Assembly: GCF_946479755.1 (NCBI RefSeq) | Contig: NZ_CAMLHC010000001.1 | Span: 682,001-746,000 of the forward strand | DNA from: an uncultured Chitinophaga sp. | Lineage (GTDB): Bacteria > Bacteroidota > Bacteroidia > Chitinophagales > Chitinophagaceae | Length of the DNA stretch: 64,000 nucleotides | Direction: 5' to 3' | In this document: piece by piece, positions 58,305 to 64,000 of the stretch | Position numbering within the stretch: the first letter of the stretch is position 1 | Layout: each line of letters begins with the position of its first letter | Position numbers and translations under genes: made by a program | The notes under the pieces: model-generated | Databases searched by the model: none | What the model was told of the DNA's origin: nothing | The model's input: the letters and a program-made list of their open reading frames with translations, nothing else

Positions 58305-59501
58305 ATGCAATTTGTATTCCGCGTATTCCTTGTATTGTTGCTTACAGGGGGGCTGACAGCCAATGCAGCTACTACTAAATCTATCATGACAGGGGCTGAG
58401 CAAACCAGCTTGTATGTACCTTATCTGAAAGGTAAAAAAGTGGGCATGGTCGTTAATCCCACTGCCGTGATCGGTCAACATTTGCTGGTAGACAGCCTGT
58501 TGAAACTGGGAGTGAAGGTTACCCGTATTTTTGGGCCGGAGCATGGCTTCCGGGGCAATGCCAGCAATGGCGCGCATGTGGCCGATGAAGTAGACGCGGC
58601 TACCGGTATCCCGGTGATCTCCCTGTATGGCGCGCGTAAAATGCCGCCCGGGCAGGATATGGACGCCATCGATGTGATGATTTACGATATACAGGACGTA
58701 GGTTGCCGTTTTTATACCAATATCAATACCCTGCGCGATATCATGGAAGCCTGTGTAGAAGCGGGGAAGGAGCTGATCATACTGGACCGGCCCAATCCCA
58801 ACGATTATGTGGACGGGCCTATCCTGGATATGAAACTAAAATCAGGTATCGGGCAATTTCCGATCCCGATCACCCATGGTATGACGGTCGGCGAGTTTGC
58901 CCGCATGATCAACGGAGAGGGCTGGCTGAAGAATAAGCGCAAATGTAAACTGAAGATCATCCCCGTTAAAAACTATAGGCACGGTATGGACTATACGCTG
59001 CCGGTAGGTCCTTCTCCCAATCTGAATACACAGCAGTCGATCTTATTATATCCTTCCCTGTGTTTGTTCGAAGGAACGATTGTCAGCCAGGGCAGAGGCA
59101 CTTATATGCCTTTCACGGTACTGGGCGCACCGGCGCTGAAAGGGCAGTATACGTTTTCCTTTACGCCGGAAAGTATTCCCGGTAAGTCTGAATCTCCGCT
59201 GCATATGGGACAAGCCTGTTATGGCCTGGACCTGCGGGAGTTTGACACGGCTCCGCTGCGCAAGGCGGGCAAAATTAATCTCGCCTGGATGATCGAACTG
59301 TACAAAGCTTATCCTGAGAAGGAAAGATTCTTTGATCAGTCTTACAGCAAACAGATGGGCAGTATTGACAAGCTGGCCGGCACGACGGCATTCCGTCAGC
59401 AGATCATTGCCGGAAAAACCGAAGCGGAGATCCGCCGCAGCTGGGAGCCGGGATTAGGCCGGTATAAAAAGATGCGTGTCCGTTATTTGCTGTATCCCTG
59501 A
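58305..59501 (+). CDS. namZ: Exo-beta-N-acetylmuramidase NamZ (DUF1343)
   Basis: NamZ removes N-acetylmuramic acid from the non-reducing end of peptidoglycan fragments during cell wall recycling. The 398 residues include signal peptide MQFVFRVFLVLLLTGGLTANA and the DUF1343 motifs GKKVGMVVNPTAV, GPEHGFRG, SLYGARKMP, DIQDVGCRFYTNI, LDRPNPN and GPSPNLNT. ATG at 58305 gives the best signal peptide; 58269 is an alternative. Its 3' end overlaps the convergent TPR gene by 19 bp. No amidase or glucosaminidase partner gene lies beside it. Confidence 0.95.
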   Translation: MQFVFRVFLVLLLTGGLTANAATTKSIMTGAEQTSLYVPYLKGKKVGMVVNPTAVIGQHLLVDSLLKLGVKVTRIFGPEHGFRGNASNGAHVADEVDAATGIPVISLYGARKMPPGQDMDAIDVMIYDIQDVGCRFYTNINTLRDIMEACVEAGKELIILDRPNPNDYVDGPILDMKLKSGIGQFPIPITHGMTVGEFARMINGEGWLKNKRKCKLKIIPVKNYRHGMDYTLPVGPSPNLNTQQSILLYPSLCLFEGTIVSQGRGTYMPFTVLGAPALKGQYTFSFTPESIPGKSESPLHMGQACYGLDLREFDTAPLRKAGKINLAWMIELYKAYPEKERFFDQSYSKQMGSIDKLAGTTAFRQQIIAGKTEAEIRRSWEPGLGRYKKMRVRYLLYP

Positions 59502-60631
59502 GTTTTTATCCTGGATCGCAGATAACGATGTATTTCCGTCTCCTCGGGAGAAGAGCCGGGCTTATATAATTGCAGGAAGCGTTTGTAGTATTTCATCGCT
59601 GTATTGTTATTATTAAGCCCGGTTTCGTATATCCGTCCCATACTGTACTGCCGGAGCGGATTGTGCGACAGGTACCACGATGTGTCCAGGCTGGCCAGTG
59701 CCGGCTTGAATTGCCGCAGGTTTTCATAGTTGGTGGCCATGCTGCTGTAGTAATTCTCCAGGCTGGATGATTTGGCGAAGTCTATGCATCGCAGCAGCAA
59801 CTCATTGCTCTCCTTATATTGCCGTAACGCAGTGTGGGCCAGCGCCGTGTAGTAGGTAATGTTTTCCGATGCGGCGTTGCGGTCCAGCAGATACTGATAG
59901 ATGTCGATACAGGCCTGGTATTTTTTAAGGGTATAGTTGGCGGCGATGATGTAGACAAACGTATTCGGCACTACTACGTTGAGCCGTTGGAGTTGCTCCC
60001 CGATGCCGGCGGTACGCTGGTAGTTCTTCACCATATAAGTCGTTTTCGCGGCGGTCATCAACACCACAGATGCTGTGGAATCTCGTTCCAGGAAGACGCG
60101 GGTAATGGAGTCTGCCCGGGGATATGCTTTCCGTTCCATCCATTCTTCGGCGGTACGTGCCGCTACGCGGGCGTCAGCGGGGTTCAGCTGATAGGCCTGC
60201 TGCAGCCATGCAAAGCCGGAGTCGGGCATCTGTGCGATGAAAGCGGCAAAACCCAGTTGCTTCCAGGCTGCGGCGCTGGCAGGTTTCAGTTGTACAATGC
60301 GCTGATACAGAGATACTGCTTCCCCGTGACGTTCCTGCTGCGAACGGATCGTGGCCAGGTTCTGTAGCGCCGGTATCAGCGTACTGTCGAGCATCAATAC
60401 TTTTTCGTAGGTATCTGCCGCATCGGTCATTTTACCGCCCTGGTAGTAGGTGTAGCCCAATAGCGCCATTTCCCGGGGTTCCTGTAGGTTGACTTTCGGC
60501 CGGAGGTAGGCGATGGCTTCTTCATATTGCTGGTCCTGCAGGTACTCCATGACCCTGTTCCTGTCTATTCCCTGTGCCCGGACGGTACCGGATATGCATA
60601 ACCATCCTATGATGCCGATAAAGTTTCGCAT
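59483..60631 (-). CDS. Exported TPR repeat protein
   Basis: A 382-residue protein with signal peptide (ending TVRAQG) and about eight TPR-like repeats through its length (ALLGYTYYQGGKMTDAADTYEKVLML, ALQNLATIRSQQERHGEAVSLYQRI, AWKQLGFAAFIAQMPDSGFAWLQQA in parts). It is a scaffold or binding protein, probably periplasmic. Its end overlaps namZ on the other strand. The upstream region has a regular array of dyads shared with the divergent acetyltransferase gene. Confidence 0.88.
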   Translation of the reverse strand: MRNFIGIIGWLCISGTVRAQGIDRNRVMEYLQDQQYEEAIAYLRPKVNLQEPREMALLGYTYYQGGKMTDAADTYEKVLMLDSTLIPALQNLATIRSQQERHGEAVSLYQRIVQLKPASAAAWKQLGFAAFIAQMPDSGFAWLQQAYQLNPADARVAARTAEEWMERKAYPRADSITRVFLERDSTASVVLMTAAKTTYMVKNYQRTAGIGEQLQRLNVVVPNTFVYIIAANYTLKKYQACIDIYQYLLDRNAASENITYYTALAHTALRQYKESNELLLRCIDFAKSSSLENYYSSMATNYENLRQFKPALASLDTSWYLSHNPLRQYSMGRIYETGLNNNNTAMKYYKRFLQLYKPGSSPEETEIHRYLRSRIKTQGYSK

Positions 60632-60640
60632 AGTGAACTC

Positions 60641-60688
60641 GTTTTACGTAAAACTAAGTATTTAGTTTAAAAACTAAAAATTTAGTTT
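60641..60688. promoter_or_regulatory. Periodic dyad array in divergent promoter
   Basis: After the perfect palindrome GTTTTACGTAAAAC (60641-60654) come four 8-bp units in alternating orientation with 2-bp spacers: AAACTAAG (60651), TTTAGTTT (60661), AAACTAAA (60671) and TTTAGTTT (60681). The 10-bp period equals one helical turn. It lies between the starts of the TPR gene (60631) and the acetyltransferase (60720), upstream of a -7-like TATATTTC (60692-60699). Confidence 0.65.
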
Positions 60689-60719
60689 TAGTATATTTCG
60701 GGAAACGGAACCAATAGCA

Positions 60720-61271
60720 ATGACGACAATTTCATCCCTCAAAGGTCTAACGGCCATGGATATATTACAAATGGGCCACAACGGCTACACTTCTTTACAG
60801 GCATGGGTGCCGGTACCGGCGCAGGACGGGGTGGAAATGCAATTTACTTTCCGCCTGGAGACGCTGACGGCCCCGAAACAAAAGACCTGGCATACGAGTG
60901 ACACGGAACTGGCGGAACTGAATGAAGTGATGCAGCAGGGCCATTCCTATGCGGCCTATGACAACGGGAGGTTAACAGGATTTATCATTGCGGAGAAAAG
61001 GGATTGGAACAACACGCTGTATGTGGCGCAGCTGACGGTCGCGGCGTCCGAAAGAAGGAAAGGTATCGGTGTGCAGCTGATGAACACGCTGATAGCGTAC
61101 GCCCGGCCGTTGAAAGTACGGTTGCTGGAGCTGGAGACGCAGAACACCAACGTACCGGCGGTCAGCTTTTACCAAAAGCAGGGATTCCGGCTGTCGGGCG
61201 TTCACCTGAAATTGTATGACCCGGTATGGTGCCCCGGAGAAGTCGCTTTTTATATGACGTATGAACTATAA
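60720..61271 (+). CDS. GNAT acetyltransferase, streptothricin-acetyltransferase-like
   Basis: A 183-residue GNAT protein. The acetyl-CoA loop is RRKGIGVQLM. The section DWNNTLYVAQLTVAASE and LLELETQNTNVPAVSFYQKQGF followed by LSGVHLKLYDPV and FYMTYEL closely follows the layout of streptothricin acetyltransferases (SatA/Sat4: LETQTNNVPACNLYAKCGF, then GGIDLF.Y). It may acetylate an amino-containing antibiotic or an unrelated amine; resistance is not proven by sequence. It is divergent from a TPR gene across a dyad array. Confidence 0.85.
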   Translation: MTTISSLKGLTAMDILQMGHNGYTSLQAWVPVPAQDGVEMQFTFRLETLTAPKQKTWHTSDTELAELNEVMQQGHSYAAYDNGRLTGFIIAEKRDWNNTLYVAQLTVAASERRKGIGVQLMNTLIAYARPLKVRLLELETQNTNVPAVSFYQKQGFRLSGVHLKLYDPVWCPGEVAFYMTYEL

Positions 61272-61277
61272 ACCGAT

Positions 61278-61347
61278 GAGTCCCGGGCTTCTGCCTGCGG
61301 ACGACAGGAAGGCCCGTTTCCCGTTCCACGGCTGAAGCGCGGGACTC
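61278..61347. repeat. Long inverted repeat between convergent genes
   Basis: GAGTCCCGGGCTTC (61278-61291) and GAAGCGCGGGACTC (61334-61347) are reverse complements at 13 of 14 positions, with 42 bp between. It could form a large hairpin ending both transcripts; there is no T-run. Confidence 0.6.
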
Positions 61348-61354
61348 CGTATGA

Positions 61355-61852
61355 TCAGCGCTGCTCGAGCACTGCTTTCAGTTTGGCGAGGTCTTTCAGG
61401 ACCGCCGCTCTGTCGTTCGCCAGCATGGCGTCCGTCATATCAGGCAGCCTGAACAGGGTGAACAACACCTCGCTGCTCTCACCATTGGCTACCACCCGCA
61501 TGGGCACATATACTTCCTGCCCGTTGCCGGGATACACGTAGTGATCGGCGATCCGGAAAGGATTGAATGGTGTGAAACGGGCCGTGGCGTTGTTGCCGTT
61601 GGCCATTTTAAAACGCCAGGTATCGGGTGTGCCGGCCGGTTCCAGGTTGGAACCGAAACCTTCCGCCCAGGCGCCGAAGTTAGCGGGTACTGACAGGAAC
61701 GCATATACGTCATCTGCCGGCCGTAGTACGGTGATACTTAATGTTTGTGCTGGTAATGCCATTTTTGTCGTGTTTACGGTTTGCGCTTTTGTCTGCATGA
61801 AAAGCAGCAACAGCAGGCCGAAGCCTATGCTAATGCATCTTCTTTTTTTCAT
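61355..61852 (-). CDS. Exported SRPBCC-like protein
   Basis: A 165-residue protein with signal peptide (MKKRRCISIGFGLLLLLFMQ, then TKAQ). The mature part opens TLSITVLRPADDVYAFLSVPANFGAWAEGF, the usual first strand-helix of SRPBCC/polyketide-cyclase proteins, and continues TWRFKMANGNNATARFTPFN and a last helix DLAKLKAVLEQR. The fold assignment is by motif. Export is unusual for this fold. A TACCTTTG box (61872-61865, minus) lies 12 bp upstream of the start. Confidence 0.8.
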   Translation of the reverse strand: MKKRRCISIGFGLLLLLFMQTKAQTVNTTKMALPAQTLSITVLRPADDVYAFLSVPANFGAWAEGFGSNLEPAGTPDTWRFKMANGNNATARFTPFNPFRIADHYVYPGNGQEVYVPMRVVANGESSEVLFTLFRLPDMTDAMLANDRAAVLKDLAKLKAVLEQR

Positions 61853-61954
61853 GGTCTTTTGATACAAAGGTAGCGGGCGGACCTGCTTCGCACTTTGGAA
61901 AAAAACGACAAAATAAAACGCTTACAAACCTGCCAGGCGGACGAGGAACCCTAT

Positions 61955-62335
61955 TCAGTTTTCCGGTGCGGCATATTGTACGATGTCGATGCCTACGCCG
62001 TTGGGGTCCATGATAGCAAAATGATGATCACCCCATGGCTCTTCCCTTAGTGTTATCTGAATGGGAACACCTTTGGCCTGCAGGTCGGCGTAGATGGTTT
62101 TTACATCTTCCACTTCTATGGTGAGATACACGCCTTTGCCGCCAAAGGCCGGCTGGAACAGCGGTTGCTGGCTGGCATGTTCCGGCAGCAGGAAACTGAT
62201 TTCCGCTTCACGGCCGGGCGTATGCAGCAGCAGGTAAAAATCATTTTCGAAGGTTACCCCAAAACCGAGCACCCCGGTATAGAAGTCTTTGCTCTCCTTT
62301 ATTTTGGCTGTGATAATACCGGCATTCATTTTCAT
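61955..62335 (-). CDS. VOC family protein
   Basis: A 126-residue glyoxalase-like protein: NAGIITAKIKESKDFYTGVLGF, FLLPEHASQQPLFQPAFGGKGVYLTIEVEDV (in parts), and the C-terminal GDHHFAIMDPNGVGIDIVQY. It has the His/Glu-type strands of metal-binding VOC proteins. ATG at 62335 is chosen; the longer frame shows no homology upstream. It lies 73 bp downstream of an AraC regulator on the same strand, probably its regulator. Confidence 0.9.
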   Translation of the reverse strand: MKMNAGIITAKIKESKDFYTGVLGFGVTFENDFYLLLHTPGREAEISFLLPEHASQQPLFQPAFGGKGVYLTIEVEDVKTIYADLQAKGVPIQITLREEPWGDHHFAIMDPNGVGIDIVQYAAPEN

Positions 62336-62408
62336 ACTTTCTCTTTTTTTGATGACAACACAAAGATGAATGTATTTACCGGGATGGTATTGTAAAAAAC
62401 GGACAAAC

Positions 62409-63221
62409 TCAGGGCAACGCCAGGGTAGGAGGCAGGCCGTACATCGTTTTGAACTCCTTGATGAAGTGTGCCTGGTCGTAGTAGCCGGCATCGAAGAAAT
62501 GTTTATTGGCTTTCAGGCTATCGGCAGAGGGCGCGGCATGCAGCAGTTGCTGAAAGCGTACCACCTTACTGAACGTCTTGGGAGAATCGCCGATATAAAA
62601 ATCAAACAGCCGTCTCAGTTGCCGCGGGCTGACACCACTATGAAGCTCTTTTTCCAGCCGGATATTACCACCGGCCCGCAGGATCAGGTCTACCGCCTGT
62701 AACAGGCGATGATCAGCATCTGTGTGATGACCTGCCAGTATTTTTTCAAAAAACCGGTCCAGCAGTGGTTGCAGCGCTGCCAGGTTATGGAGGCCGTTTG
62801 TCAGCTGCGTAAGGCCGGTCGCCAGCGCGGGCGCCACGGCATCGAGCGGTTCAAAACGATTGGTCAGCGAAGCGGCATTTACGCCAAACAGCAGTGGAAA
62901 CGCTGCCGGCAGAAAGCGGATACCGATATAGTTAAAAGGATGATCGAGCGGAAATTCAGTATACGTGGTGGAGAACCCCATGACATATACCGCATCCGGA
63001 TGATGAGTATGGAAAAAGATATCTATGCAGCCGTCAGCGACCACACGGTAAACAAATGGTTCCGACAGCGAAGGGCGAGAGGTAAGCTGCCAGTAGCAAT
63101 AGATATAAGACGTCAGTGGAAGCGATGGCAGACACTCCCCGTAGGAAGCCTGGTCGCGCCCGGAGCGGATGGCCGGTTGTACAGGCCTGAACAGCTGCCG
63201 TATGTCAGGAAGATATTGCAT
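62409..63221 (-). CDS. AraC family transcriptional regulator
   Basis: A 270-residue protein: N-terminal ligand-binding beta-domain of the DUF6597 type (LTSYIYCYWQLTSRP, VVADGCIDIFFHT, FNYIGIRFLPAAFPLLFG), and a C-terminal AraC domain (about 175-270) with LHSGVSPRQLRRLFDFYIGDSPKTF in parts and AGYYDQAHFIKEFKTMYGLPP. It probably regulates the downstream VOC gene. Ligand unknown. Confidence 0.92.
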   Translation of the reverse strand: MQYLPDIRQLFRPVQPAIRSGRDQASYGECLPSLPLTSYIYCYWQLTSRPSLSEPFVYRVVADGCIDIFFHTHHPDAVYVMGFSTTYTEFPLDHPFNYIGIRFLPAAFPLLFGVNAASLTNRFEPLDAVAPALATGLTQLTNGLHNLAALQPLLDRFFEKILAGHHTDADHRLLQAVDLILRAGGNIRLEKELHSGVSPRQLRRLFDFYIGDSPKTFSKVVRFQQLLHAAPSADSLKANKHFFDAGYYDQAHFIKEFKTMYGLPPTLALP

Positions 63222-63331
63222 CGGCGGAAAGATAAATCATCTACGGCGGTTTGTAAAATCAACCTGACAGCTACATGTATGAAAAATACCTGAAAAACGC
63301 TATTTTAGCGGCCGTTTAACAACAGTACAGC

Positions 63332-64000
63332 ATGAGCGGAAGGCCAGCCATTAGTATTATCATTGCCACCTATAACACTGCGAAAGACATCGGCGGTTGC
63401 CTCGATGCGATTGCCGCGCAATCCTTTAATGACCTCGAAGTGGTGATTGTGGACGGCGGCAGCACCGACCAGACTATGGCGCTTGTGAAATCCTATGCAA
63501 CACGCCTTTCGCTGAAATGGTGCAGCGAAAAAGACAATGGTATTTATGATGCGCTGAATAAAGGCGTGAAAATGGCTTCCGGCCGCTGGTTGTATTTTCT
63601 CGGTGCAGACGATCGTTTGTTGCCGGGTTTCAGTGATCTGGCCGCCAAATTACAGGATGAACAGGCGGTGTATTATGGTATCACCAAAGAATATCACAGC
63701 GATGGGCGGGCGCCGGTGGGACTGCTTACCGGTGAATTCTCCAGGTACAGGATGGCCAAGGGTGCTATCAATCACCAGGCGATCCTTTATCCGGCGGCGG
63801 TGTTTCAGCACTATGCCTATAACCTGCGCTACCGCGTGTATTCAGACTATGAACTGAATATCAGGGTGTGGGGCGATGCCCGTTTCAAAAAGTTGTTTTA
63901 TCCGATTCCCATCGTAAGTTATAACATGACAGGTTTTTCTGCCAACAATCCTGATACGGTGTTCCTGGCGGAAAAGCCGGCCATTATCCGGGAAAGCCTC
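63332..64000 (+). CDS. Family 2 glycosyltransferase, 3' end outside window
   Basis: At least 223 residues, open to the end of the window. A GT-A fold enzyme: PAISIIIATYNTAKDIGGCLDAI, the first Asp in VVIVDGGSTDQT, EKDNGIYDALNKGVKMASG, and the DxD-like GADDRL metal site, followed by INHQAILYPAAVF (in parts). It probably transfers a sugar in surface polysaccharide or exopolysaccharide synthesis, as in WcaA-like enzymes; donor and acceptor are unknown. It could be the start of a polysaccharide cluster beyond the window. Confidence 0.92.
   Translation, partial: MSGRPAISIIIATYNTAKDIGGCLDAIAAQSFNDLEVVIVDGGSTDQTMALVKSYATRLSLKWCSEKDNGIYDALNKGVKMASGRWLYFLGADDRLLPGFSDLAAKLQDEQAVYYGITKEYHSDGRAPVGLLTGEFSRYRMAKGAINHQAILYPAAVFQHYAYNLRYRVYSDYELNIRVWGDARFKKLFYPIPIVSYNMTGFSANNPDTVFLAEKPAIIRESL

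Noticed and set aside
1..64000. CRISPR arrays, tRNA or rRNA genes and insertion sequences
   Set aside because: I saw no regularly spaced direct repeats, cloverleaf-like segments with CCA ends, rRNA core sequences or transposase reading frames.

Overview
The window looks like a chromosomal segment of a Bacteroidota bacterium, most likely Chitinophagaceae and close to Chitinophaga. Four things point there: two SusC/SusD loci with FecI-type sigma factors and FecR anti-sigma factors; many -7 boxes of the Bacteroidota type TAnnTTTG, some paired with a TTTG or TTG -33 box; TPR-containing two-component kinases; and families common in that group (DUF3823, DUF4870, LytTR, Crp/Fnr regulators next to single enzymes). 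No rRNA, tRNA, insertion sequence, prophage or CRISPR array was seen. The genus is inferred, not proven.

Layout. 1-6 kb: an incomplete membrane protein, YccF, a VOC protein, an RRM RNA-binding protein, and a MocR regulator divergent from a ferritin-like gene plus bioB. 6-14 kb: an OmpA-family porin, small membrane proteins including a tandem paralogous pair, a GlxA-type AraC regulator, a VOC/DUF4287 pair, a MarR/SDR pair and a TetA-like MFS transporter. 14-22 kb: a DUF1266 protein, an ECF42-like sigma/YCII/SnoaL operon, a TPR histidine kinase, two exported proteins, and a darcynin-like protein with a Crp/Fnr regulator. 22-28 kb: an RtcB-like RNA ligase with a possible pseudoknot leader, dihydrolipoyl dehydrogenase, an unknown protein, an AlkC-like DNA glycosylase and an Ntn amidase. 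28-34.4 kb: the first sigma/FecR/SusC/SusD locus.

34-41 kb: a methyltransferase, an ArsR/SRPBCC/DoxX operon with repeated operators placed inside its promoter, a Crp/Fnr-oxidoreductase pair, DUF4870, and a LytTR/LytS-type system. 41-43.2 kb: a compact run of an exported Hcp-like protein followed by three proteins of immunity-type families (DUF2185-like, DMP19, SUFU). 43.3-46.4 kb: an ECF sigma/anti-sigma pair followed by two exported ferritin-like proteins; the sigma gene and the ferritin-like pair share a promoter-like motif with identical spacing. 46.5-54.6 kb: the second sigma/FecR/SusC/SusD/DUF3823 locus on the minus strand. 54.9-64 kb: a second MocR, a lipase, NamZ, a TPR protein divergent from a streptothricin-acetyltransferase-like GNAT, an exported SRPBCC protein, an AraC/VOC pair, and an incomplete family 2 glycosyltransferase.

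The strongest leads for something new are (i) the duplicated ECF promoter linking a sigma factor to exported ferritin-like proteins, (ii) the ferritin-like/bioB operon with MocR-type repeated sites, (iii) the Hcp-like/immunity-type island, and (iv) several local regulatory structures: an H-type pseudoknot candidate before rtcB, a start-codon hairpin before the SnoaL gene, and a 10-bp-periodic operator array between 60.64 and 60.69 kb. Everything was read by eye; family assignments come from remembered motifs, not database searches.
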